DNA from: Cephalothrix simula
Lineage: Eukaryota; Nemertea; Palaeonemertea; Archinemertea; Cephalotrichidae
NCBI GenBank assembly: GCA_035591015.1
Contig: JAXIUW010229173.1
Coordinates: 1 to 64,000, forward strand
Length of the DNA: 64,000 nt
Reading direction: 5' to 3'
The position numbers were made by a program, and so were the translations under genes. Positions 44,592-52,179 of this stretch are shown in pieces. Positions within the stretch are counted from its first letter, which is position 1; every line of letters begins with the position of its first letter. The notes below the pieces were generated by a model. It did no database searches. It saw nothing but the letters and a program-made list of their open reading frames with translations, and had not been told where the DNA came from.

Positions 44592-44653
44592 AAACCCTGG
44601 GATATTCAGTGAAGTGCTTATCCGAGATAAAAGCAGAGAACTGCGCTGGTTTT

Positions 44654-44694
44654 CAGCTATACAATTTGTAGTGCAGGTACTACAATGGTAGCTG
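44654..44694 (+). promoter_or_regulatory. Two-tier stem-loop in the ftsH leader
   Basis: The outer stem is CAGCTA (44654-44659) with TAGCTG (44689-44694). The inner stem is TTGTAGT (44666-44672) with ACTACAA (44679-44685) around the loop GCAGGT. An asymmetric internal loop separates them. Confidence 0.5.
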
Positions 44695-44702
44695 TTTGCG
44701 TA

Positions 44703-44724
44703 GCTATGCATTTGACCGCATAGC
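44703..44724 (+). promoter_or_regulatory. Second stem-loop in the ftsH leader
   Basis: GCTATGC (44703-44709) pairs with GCATAGC (44718-44724) around an 8-base loop. No T-run follows, so it is not an intrinsic terminator as it stands. Confidence 0.5.
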
Positions 44725-44798
44725 GTTTCATTAAGTAGTGATAATATAGTTAATATAATAATAAGTTAAATAAGTTATAGGTACAGCCTTTGAGCAAT

Positions 44799-46598
44799 AT
44801 GGTTAAGAACTTACTGATATGGGGAGCAATCGGACTTGTCTTAGCGACATTGTTCAACTTTTTTGAGTCTAACCAGGCTCAATCACAGAAGGTTTCCTTT
44901 TCTGAATTACTATTTCAGACTAATGAAGGCAATGTTAAAGAAGTCTCTATTGAAGACCAAAGCATCACCGGCGTGTTTACTGATGGTCGCGGCTTTAATG
45001 CCTATTTGCCAGCTGACAGCAGCACTTTGATCACAGCATTACTTGAAAATAATGTTGTAGTTAATGCGACCAGCTCAAGCGGCAGCAACATGCTGATGAT
45101 GTTTATTATTAGCTGGTTTCCGCTGATCTTGATCATTGGGTTGTGGGTGTTTTTTATGCGCCAGATGCAAAGCGGAGGCAATCAGGTATTTAGTTTTGGC
45201 AAGGTCAAGGGGCAGTCTAATCCAGAAACGTTACCCAAGGTAACCTTTATGGACGTGGCTGGAATTGATGAAGCCAAGCATGAGGTCTCTGAAATAGTTA
45301 GCTTTCTCAAAAAACCAGATAAATACACGGCTATTGGCGGAGATATTCCGACTGGAATACTGCTTACCGGCTCACCCGGAACCGGAAAAACATTGCTGGC
45401 CAAGGCCATTGCTGGTGAGGCCAAAGTTCCATTTTTCAGCATTAGTGGCTCGGACTTTGTAGAGATGTTTGTGGGTGTGGGTGCAGGGCGTGTTCGTGAC
45501 TTATTTGAACAGGCCAAAAAAAGTATTCCCTGCCTGATATACATAGATGAGATTGACGCCGTTGGTCGCCGGCGAGGTACGGGCATGGGCGGCGGAAATG
45601 ATGAGCGTGAGCAAACTCTTAACCAATTATTGGTTGAGATGGATGGCTTTGAAACTAATGCGGGGCTGATTGTAATTGCCTCAACCAACCGCCCTGATGT
45701 GCTGGATCCGGCCTTGCTACGTCCGGGTCGCTTTGACCGCCGTGTAGTTGTGCAGCTGCCAGACATTAAAGGTCGCAAAGAAATTTTAGCTGTTCATTCC
45801 CGTGATAAACAAATGGCTGACAACATTGATTTAGAAGCCATTGCCAGAGGCACACCGGGTTTTTCTGGTGCAGACTTAGCTACTTTGATTAATGAGGCCT
45901 CGTTGCTTGCTGCCCGAAATAATAAAGATAAAATCAGCTTTGAAGAGTTAGAAGAAGCCCGTGACAAAATAATGATGGGTGCCGAACGCAAGGGTATTCA
46001 TGTGCCTGAAGATGAAAAGAAAATAACTGCTTATCATGAAATTGGTCATGCCTTAATCGCCGAGCTATTGCCCGAGGTTGACCCCGTACATAAGGTTACG
46101 GTGTTACCACGGGGGCTTTCACGAGGAGCAACGCATCTTTTGCCTGAAGAAGACCACTATTGCTTCTCTAAAGAGCAGCTTTTAGGGCGCATCACCATGA
46201 TGCTTGGCGGTCGTGCTGCTGAAGAGCTTAACTTTAAGCATTTCACCACTGGTGCCAGCGATGACATCAAAAAAGCTACTAGTTTAGCTCGGCGCATGGT
46301 TTCTAGCTGGGGCATGAGCAAGGCCGTTGGCCCGGTAAATTATTCTCAGGGCAATAGTGTTAATTTTCTTGGTCGTGAGATACTAAAGCATCGTCAGTAT
46401 GGCGAAGCCACCGCCAATAAGATTGATCGTGAAATAAAACGCATCATCAGCACCTGCTATGCCAGAACCAAGAAATTGCTTAAGGCTAATCATGATACGC
46501 TGGTCAATCTTGCTAATATATTGATTGAAAAAGAAACCATTGACCGTGCAGAAATTTTGCAAGCAATGGAAGCATCAGCAGTAAAAACGGCATCGTAA
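44799..46598 (+). CDS. ftsH: ATP-dependent zinc metalloprotease FtsH
   Basis: The protein has 599 residues from the ATG at 44799, which gives the usual MVKNLLIW start; the TTG at 44790 is less likely. Two membrane helices (about 3-22 and 97-118) frame a periplasmic loop. The AAA module has Walker A GSPGTGKT, Walker [10 protein letters not shown], and the second region of homology [18 protein letters not shown]. The protease site HEIGH is intact, with the third zinc ligand Asp further on. It degrades misfolded membrane proteins and regulators. It is the first gene of a five-gene cluster. Confidence 0.96.
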   Translation: MVKNLLIWGAIGLVLATLFNFFESNQAQSQKVSFSELLFQTNEGNVKEVSIEDQSITGVFTDGRGFNAYLPADSSTLITALLENNVVVNATSSSGSNMLMMFIISWFPLILIIGLWVFFMRQMQSGGNQVFSFGKVKGQSNPETLPKVTFMDVAGIDEAKHEVSEIVSFLKKPDKYTAIGGDIPTGILLTGSPGTGKTLLAKAIAGEAKVPFFSISGSDFVEMFVGVGAGRVRDLFEQAKKSIPCLIYIDEIDAVGRRRGTGMGGGNDEREQTLNQLLVEMDGFETNAGLIVIASTNRPDVLDPALLRPGRFDRRVVVQLPDIKGRKEILAVHSRDKQMADNIDLEAIARGTPGFSGADLATLINEASLLAARNNKDKISFEELEEARDKIMMGAERKGIHVPEDEKKITAYHEIGHALIAELLPEVDPVHKVTVLPRGLSRGATHLLPEEDHYCFSKEQLLGRITMMLGGRAAEELNFKHFTTGASDDIKKATSLARRMVSSWGMSKAVGPVNYSQGNSVNFLGREILKHRQYGEATANKIDREIKRIISTCYARTKKLLKANHDTLVNLANILIEKETIDRAEILQAMEASAVKTAS

Positions 46599-46608
46599 GG
46601 AATTTTTG

Positions 46609-47439
46609 ATGGACGCAGTGACCTACATCAAAGACCTTGTGGTGGGCATGCAGCCGATAGACTTTGTTGATATAGGCATATTATCAGTAATAATCTATTG
46701 GCTACTTTCGTTGATTAGGGGCACTAGAGCATCTTTGATTCTGCTAGGACTAACGGTTATTTTGGGAGGCTATGCGGCATCATCAATAATCGGCTTGAAT
46801 GCTATAGAATGGGTGTTCAATGTATCGTTTAATTCAGCCGTGATTATAATAGTAGTCCTGTTTCAGGCAGATATCCGCAATGCATTAGCGCGAATCGGCG
46901 TCTCTACCATTCGGCGTGATCAAAGCCAGCCTACCCATAACATAATGCTCCAAATTGCTAAGGCTGCTGTTGAGCTGTCTAAGCAACGGGTTGGAGCAAT
47001 AATTGTGCTTGAAAAAGAGATTGGCCTAAAAAACTTTATAGACAGCGGTGTAATCATTGATGCTCTAATTGAGAGCCGACTACTGGTAACCTTGTTTCAA
47101 AAATCATCACCACTGCATGATGGAGCGGTTATCATTGATAAGCATGGTAAAATTGCTGCGGCTTCATGTGTATTACCGCTGTCTAATGCTGAATTAGATA
47201 GTGCTCTGGGCACACGGCATCGTGGCGGTCTGGGGCTAAGTGAAGAAGGTGATGCTGTAGTATTAATTGTATCTGAAGAAAGCGGTGCCGTATCTTTAGC
47301 CCATCGTGGACAAATAAAAACCGTATCACCAAATTTGAACAAACTACAAGCCGCTATGCGAAATGCATTCTACGGCGAGAATATTGATCCTGCGAGTGTT
47401 GCCTCGCTTAACTTAAATAAAGATGAAGCGTTGGTATGA
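46609..47439 (+). CDS. cdaA: Diadenylate cyclase CdaA (c-di-AMP synthase)
   Basis: The protein has 276 residues from the ATG at 46609, with AAGGA seven bases upstream. Three N-terminal membrane helices (about 20-38, 41-58, 72-90) precede the DAC domain. The two catalytic motifs are intact: DGA in SSPLHDGAVIID and RHR in GTRHRGGLGLSE. It condenses two ATP into c-di-AMP, a regulator of potassium and osmotic balance and cell-wall homeostasis in other phyla. It starts 10 bases after ftsH and overlaps cdaR by 17 bases. This enzyme is rare in Gammaproteobacteria. Confidence 0.93.
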   Translation: MDAVTYIKDLVVGMQPIDFVDIGILSVIIYWLLSLIRGTRASLILLGLTVILGGYAASSIIGLNAIEWVFNVSFNSAVIIIVVLFQADIRNALARIGVSTIRRDQSQPTHNIMLQIAKAAVELSKQRVGAIIVLEKEIGLKNFIDSGVIIDALIESRLLVTLFQKSSPLHDGAVIIDKHGKIAAASCVLPLSNAELDSALGTRHRGGLGLSEEGDAVVLIVSEESGAVSLAHRGQIKTVSPNLNKLQAAMRNAFYGENIDPASVASLNLNKDEALV

Positions 47440-48427
47440 AATATTTTTGGAAGTTTCCAAGGCACTTCTACCCTTCCAAAATGCGCTGCTAAAATTAACA
47501 TCGTTGGTGTTGGCATTTGTAATCTGGAGCACTGTTGTATCTCAGCAGCGCGGTGAAACTACAGAAATGAGGTTGGCTACACCACTGATATTTAGCAACA
47601 TTCCGCAAGGGATAACCGTTACCTCTGGAGCTCAGGTGTCTAGGGTTGATCTTCTTGTTCGCATTCCACGAACCTTAATCAGCAGTTTGTCACCTAGTCT
47701 ACTTCAGTTTAACATTGACTTAGCATCGCAAACCGAGGGCGAGGTTAGCTACTCATTATCAGAGAATAATCTTAGTTATGGATCACAATCTGTTCCCAAA
47801 GGCTTAAAGGTGCTTAGTGTTAGTCCATCATCAATTTCACTGAGATTAGAAAGGAATTTTGAGAAACTAGTTAGCGTTCTACCCCGCTATTATGGTAATC
47901 CAAAACCCGGCTTAGCTATAGGTTCAATTGAGACGATTCCCAGCCAAATAGACGTTGCTGGGCCACAGTCTGCCTTGAGCGACATGACATCTATATTCAC
48001 TTTACCGATTAATATCAGTGATATTGAAGCCGATACGGTTTTTCCCGTAGAAATTGATATGCCCGATAATGTGCGTATTGCTGAGGCATTCCAGGATACT
48101 CAATTTGAGGTTTCGGTATTGCTGTCACCAAATACTGCTCAAACTTTGGTGCGTGACATACCAATAGTTTTTGAGAACCAAAAATACTCCTTTGAGGCTA
48201 GTGTTAAACTGATTAACGCTCATCTTGAAGGCGCAGAAGAAGACTTAAAAAACCTTGACGAAGATAAAGTTTACGCATCAGTCAATCTGGCTGATTATCC
48301 CCCCGGCGACTATCGTGGTCTGACCCCAAAATTAATTTTACCAAAAAATATCAAGGCTCTTGAGCAATGGCCTATACTTGATTTATTTGTAAAAACACGT
48401 CGCCTAGCAGAAGAACCAAAAAATTAA
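47423..48427 (+). CDS. cdaR: CdaA regulator CdaR (YbbR-domain protein)
   Basis: The protein has 334 residues. A single N-terminal membrane helix (about 22-42, SLVLAFVIWSTVV) is followed by three or four YbbR-type beta repeats; LKVLSVSPSSISLRLERNFEK, GNPKPGLAIGSIETIPSQIDVAGPQS and a late VNLADYPPGDYRGLTPKLILP mark them. The repeats lie outside the cytosolic membrane. In Firmicutes the membrane partner CdaR binds and tunes CdaA. The overlap with cdaA keeps the pair co-translated. Confidence 0.88.
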   Translation: MKRWYEIFLEVSKALLPFQNALLKLTSLVLAFVIWSTVVSQQRGETTEMRLATPLIFSNIPQGITVTSGAQVSRVDLLVRIPRTLISSLSPSLLQFNIDLASQTEGEVSYSLSENNLSYGSQSVPKGLKVLSVSPSSISLRLERNFEKLVSVLPRYYGNPKPGLAIGSIETIPSQIDVAGPQSALSDMTSIFTLPINISDIEADTVFPVEIDMPDNVRIAEAFQDTQFEVSVLLSPNTAQTLVRDIPIVFENQKYSFEASVKLINAHLEGAEEDLKNLDEDKVYASVNLADYPPGDYRGLTPKLILPKNIKALEQWPILDLFVKTRRLAEEPKN

Positions 48428-48433
48428 ATTACT

Positions 48434-49930
48434 ATGAATAAAGAAATAATAGTCAATCATACACCCGTTGAAACTCGGGTTGCCATATTAGAGAAATCTT
48501 ATTTAACCGAGCTTTTGTATGAAAGAAGCGGGAGCCGTGGCATAGTCGGCAACATTTATAAGGGGCAAATCATCAAAGTTTTGCCGGGAATGGAGGCTGC
48601 TTTCGTTGATATTGGAACAGAAAAATCTTCGTTTCTGCATGTTGATGACGTTCTTGATGGCCCCAGCTTGCCCGATGAGGTTGATGATAACTCTAATGGC
48701 GAAACATCTTTAGTCTCTAGGCGTGATAAAAAAGTGCCTATTGACCAACTTATCCAAGAAAAGCAAGAGATTATCGTTCAGGTATCTAAGGGACCAATCG
48801 GCACCAAGGGTGCCCGAATAACTTCTCATATCTCCATTCCCGGTCGCTTATTAGTGCTTATGCCCTATGCTGACAACGTAAGTATTTCTAGGCAAATCAC
48901 CTCTAGTGATGAGCGCTCACGACTGCGCAAACTGGTCAATGCCCTGCGTCCTAACCGTCTTGGCTTTATTGTTAGAACTATTGCTGAAAGCAGCTCTGAT
49001 CAAGAAATAAAAAATGACATCAATTATCTAACTTCTATCTGGAATCATATTTTAGAAAATTCTAAAAAGGTAGCAGCTCCGTATCTTGTTCATGAAGATC
49101 TGCGCATGACCTACCGCCTTGTCCGTGAAACATTAGACAGCGATGTTAAGCATTTAGTTATTGATGACGAAGATGAATTTAAGCGTGTGCATGGCTTTGT
49201 AAAAGACTTTTTGCCACGATACTTGCCTGCGGTTACTCGTTATAAGGGTCGGTTGCCAATCTATGAAAAATTTAATATTGAAGATGAAATTGACAAAATA
49301 TTTGACAATAAAGTTTGGCTTAAATCGGGGGGCTATTTAATCATCAATCAAACCGAGGCTTTAACGGCCATTGATGTTAATACGGGACGCTTTGTGGGCA
49401 AGGCCAATCATGAAGAAACTATTCTGACGACCAACCTTGAGGCGGCCAAAGAGGTTGTTAGTCAGCTGCGTTTGCGTAACATAGGCGGCATTATCATTAT
49501 TGATTTTATTGATATGAACCTGCCTGAAAACCGTAATAACGTTTACAAAGTTCTTAAAGAAGAGCTGCGCCTTGACAGAACTCGCAGTAAAATACTGCAA
49601 ATCAGCGAAATTGGTCTGGTAGAAATGACTCGTAAGCGTGACCGTGAAAACCTAGAAAGACTAGTAACCTCGCCCTGTCCTTATTGTGCGGGCAAAGGCA
49701 GAGTAAAGTCATTGGCTACGGTAACTGCTGAAGTTGTTCGTGAAACACTGCGTGTTGCTCGGCGCAATTTTGCCTCATTAGCCATCAACGCCCATCCCGA
49801 TTTAGTTGACTATTTGCGAACAGAACAATCAGAGCTACTTAAATACTTGGCCGAGAAAATAAAGCGTCCGATTGATATTCAATCTTGTATGTTCTATAAC
49901 CATGAGCAATTCGAGATTTTTGAATACTAG
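48434..49930 (+). CDS. rng: Ribonuclease E/G family endoribonuclease
   Basis: The protein has 498 residues, RNase G size, without the long RNase E scaffold tail. An S1 domain is at the N-terminus (residues about 38-130). The RNase E/G catalytic core follows, with the metal site in LTAIDVNTGRFVG and IIIIDFIDM. The zinc-link CPYCAGKGRVKS (near 414-425) joins the dimer. It cleaves single-stranded AU-rich RNA, for rRNA ends and mRNA decay. It begins six bases after cdaR, and its last 29 bases overlap the pseudouridine synthase gene. Confidence 0.93.
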   Translation: MNKEIIVNHTPVETRVAILEKSYLTELLYERSGSRGIVGNIYKGQIIKVLPGMEAAFVDIGTEKSSFLHVDDVLDGPSLPDEVDDNSNGETSLVSRRDKKVPIDQLIQEKQEIIVQVSKGPIGTKGARITSHISIPGRLLVLMPYADNVSISRQITSSDERSRLRKLVNALRPNRLGFIVRTIAESSSDQEIKNDINYLTSIWNHILENSKKVAAPYLVHEDLRMTYRLVRETLDSDVKHLVIDDEDEFKRVHGFVKDFLPRYLPAVTRYKGRLPIYEKFNIEDEIDKIFDNKVWLKSGGYLIINQTEALTAIDVNTGRFVGKANHEETILTTNLEAAKEVVSQLRLRNIGGIIIIDFIDMNLPENRNNVYKVLKEELRLDRTRSKILQISEIGLVEMTRKRDRENLERLVTSPCPYCAGKGRVKSLATVTAEVVRETLRVARRNFASLAINAHPDLVDYLRTEQSELLKYLAEKIKRPIDIQSCMFYNHEQFEIFEY

Positions 49931-50690
49931 CTCACCCAAGATTATCTATGAAGATGAACACCTGCTAGTAGTCAATAAACCCGCCGGGCTTGCCGTTTAT
50001 AATCCGGCTGGGATTAGCCCAATTAAAAGTAACTCTGTTGAAAGCCCGCCTACCTCTTTAGTAGAGTTTGTGCTGAGTGCTGGCTACACGCTATCTGAAT
50101 TAGGCGAGATTGAGCGCCCGGGCATTGTGCATCGGCTTGATAAAAATACTTCGGGTTTATTGGTCATGGCCAAGACAGACTCTGCGCATACCGCTCTTCA
50201 AGCGCAATTCTTAAAGCGCGCCGTTCAACGCCGCTATACCGCCTTTAGTATTGGCAACCCCGCCCAAATGGGAACCATTGATTTGCCCTTAGGCCGAAAC
50301 CCGAAGCTGCGTACTCGCCAAACGGTGTTAAAGCAGGGCGGTCGTAGAGCCGTTACTCATTGGACGGTGCTTCAACGCAATCCGCCCTTTGTAGGCTTAT
50401 CGCTAAAACTTGATACCGGACGGATGCATCAGATTAGAGTTCATCTTGCCCACAGCAATATGCCAATAGTTGGTGACCCCATTTACGGGCTTAAACGCCA
50501 TCTAAATACCGATGTTGACCCTATACTAGGCAGCATTATAGATAACTTTTTGCGCCAAGCCCTACACGCAACAGAGCTTGGCTTCAACCATCCACACAGT
50601 GGTGAAAGCCTGCATTTTAGAAGCGAACTGCCTCAAGACATGAAGGTTCTTGAGCAGCACCTGTTTGGCGGCAATTCCTCTGTAGCCTAG
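49902..50690 (+). CDS. RluA-family 23S rRNA/tRNA pseudouridine synthase
   Basis: The protein has 262 residues from the ATG at 49902, inside the end of rng. It has no S4 domain, as in RluA-type members. The catalytic Asp is in GIVHRLDKNTSGLLVMAK (near residue 78-95). The LDTGRMHQIRVHLAHSNMPIVGDPIYG block (spread over two motifs) and the C-terminal LHATELGFNHPHSGE are typical. It isomerises uridines in structured RNA; the site cannot be told. Its overlap with rng suggests both RNA enzymes are made together. Confidence 0.88.
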   Translation: MSNSRFLNTSSPKIIYEDEHLLVVNKPAGLAVYNPAGISPIKSNSVESPPTSLVEFVLSAGYTLSELGEIERPGIVHRLDKNTSGLLVMAKTDSAHTALQAQFLKRAVQRRYTAFSIGNPAQMGTIDLPLGRNPKLRTRQTVLKQGGRRAVTHWTVLQRNPPFVGLSLKLDTGRMHQIRVHLAHSNMPIVGDPIYGLKRHLNTDVDPILGSIIDNFLRQALHATELGFNHPHSGESLHFRSELPQDMKVLEQHLFGGNSSVA

Positions 50691-51120
50691 CCTTTGTAAT
50701 AATTTCTGAGCGAATACTCATCAAACTTTAGACTTTCGCAAATCACTATTGCCACTATAAAGTTTAATGCTTAAAAATAGTGGTCTGCGGATTGACGCTT
50801 AGTGCTAGAATAGGCCGCATTGAGATAGTCTTTACCAAAACGGTACTCATGCAAGATCATCAAGATTGCCAAAACTGCAACAGAACTATCAAAATGTTAT
50901 CAGAAACTTACCAGATGCTTGACTAGATGCTCACTAGATACTTTATTAAATGATTATCAAGGCAGTTGGCATTGCCATGCTCTGACTTTGCATAAGGCAT
51001 AACTTATGTGCCTTGCCCCACTCTACTCATACTGCTTCGCAGGCCTTATGATACTGAGCCTCGGCTGTTCGGCTTGATTTGAAGAAGCCTGAAAGAACCT
51101 CAATTACATAACTTAGTTAA
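50691..51120. other. Intergenic region, no supported gene
   Basis: A 24-codon frame at 50849-50923 has a CxxC pair but no ribosome site. Short direct echoes (TTGACTAGATGCTCACTAGATAC near 50919) are present. No terminator for the ftsH operon was recognised. Confidence 0.4.
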
Positions 51121-52179
51121 ATGCCCGACAACTTAGAGCTATTCAGAGCCTTAGAAATATCACACTACGCAAACCGCTATCGCCAGCAGGTTTTTGTGGT
51201 TGCCTTCAATAACCTCGCCACCTTTGAAAGCTGCGCCCTAGATTGCCTAGTGCTTAGTCAATACGCCCTGCACTGTGTGGTCTTGGTGCAAAGCAATGCC
51301 CAAGAACTTATTGACTATACCGCCAATCGCAGCAGCATAATTACTCTACCCAAAAAAGAATCTAGGGCTAGTATCAATAGCATCAAGGCAGCTTGGCAGC
51401 AAGAGTGCTTACCAGCCATGGCCACAGATAATTTGCTAGAAGAAGCCTTGGCTGTATCAGAATTGTTGAATGCCCGCAAACTGTTGGTGGTTAGCTCTGA
51501 ATTTAATCAATTGACCGGATTTTTTCCGCTTAATTTGCTTCAGGCCAATGCGCTTAACATAGATAATGTGGCTCTTTCCTTACCAGAAACTGAAGCCCTA
51601 GCCTTTGTGCAGCAGCACATTGAACAGGTTGACTTTGATTTTGTCTTAATTGATGCCCAGCAGGGAGCGATATTCACCGAAATTTTTACGCTTGGCGGTG
51701 CAGGCTTACTCATCAGCAAAGAGCGCAAAGAGGTGATTAGATTTGCAAAAGTGGCTGATTTAAGCGCAATAACTTTGCTACTAGCTCGTGAGGTCAATGC
51801 TGGCAATCTTCTGCCAATTTCTAGTAGTCAGATTATGGCGCAGCTAAAGGATTTTTTAGTCTACCAAGTTGACGGCTTATTGGTGGGCTGCGTAATGCTC
51901 AAGCACTACCCCAAGTGGGCAGAGCTAGCTAAACTAGCCATGCTGCCCCGCTATCGTCATAAAAAAAGAGCCCAGCGACTTTGTGATGCTCTACTGCTAG
52001 AGGCACACCAACGAGGTTATGAGGGCTTGTTCTTGCTCAGCACAGCCCCATCGCGCAATAACTTTTTTGAAAGAATAGGCTACGCACCTATAGAACGCCA
52101 AGCCCTGCCCCTAGAATGGCAAAACCAATATAATTTCCGCCGTAATTCACAGGCCTACTTCAAAAGCACCGCTGGCTAA
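51121..52179 (+). CDS. ArgA-like N-acetylglutamate synthase
   Basis: The protein has 352 residues, shorter than ArgA (~440). The C-terminal GNAT domain (about 205-352) is ArgA-like: ISKERKEVIRFAKVADLSAITLLL, LAKLAMLPRYRHKKRAQRLCDALL with the acetyl-CoA loop, LFLLSTAPSRNNFFERIGYAP, and a C-terminal YNFRRNSQAYFK. The N-terminal half keeps the length and rough pattern of an amino-acid-kinase domain but has no recognisable kinase-fold glycine motifs. It would catalyse the first step of arginine synthesis. It converges on topA with a 4-base overlap. Confidence 0.75.
   Translation: MPDNLELFRALEISHYANRYRQQVFVVAFNNLATFESCALDCLVLSQYALHCVVLVQSNAQELIDYTANRSSIITLPKKESRASINSIKAAWQQECLPAMATDNLLEEALAVSELLNARKLLVVSSEFNQLTGFFPLNLLQANALNIDNVALSLPETEALAFVQQHIEQVDFDFVLIDAQQGAIFTEIFTLGGAGLLISKERKEVIRFAKVADLSAITLLLAREVNAGNLLPISSSQIMAQLKDFLVYQVDGLLVGCVMLKHYPKWAELAKLAMLPRYRHKKRAQRLCDALLLEAHQRGYEGLFLLSTAPSRNNFFERIGYAPIERQALPLEWQNQYNFRRNSQAYFKSTAG

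Noticed and set aside
50849-50923. 24-codon frame with a CxxC pair
   Set aside because: It is too short, with no ribosome site and no neighbour that would explain it.
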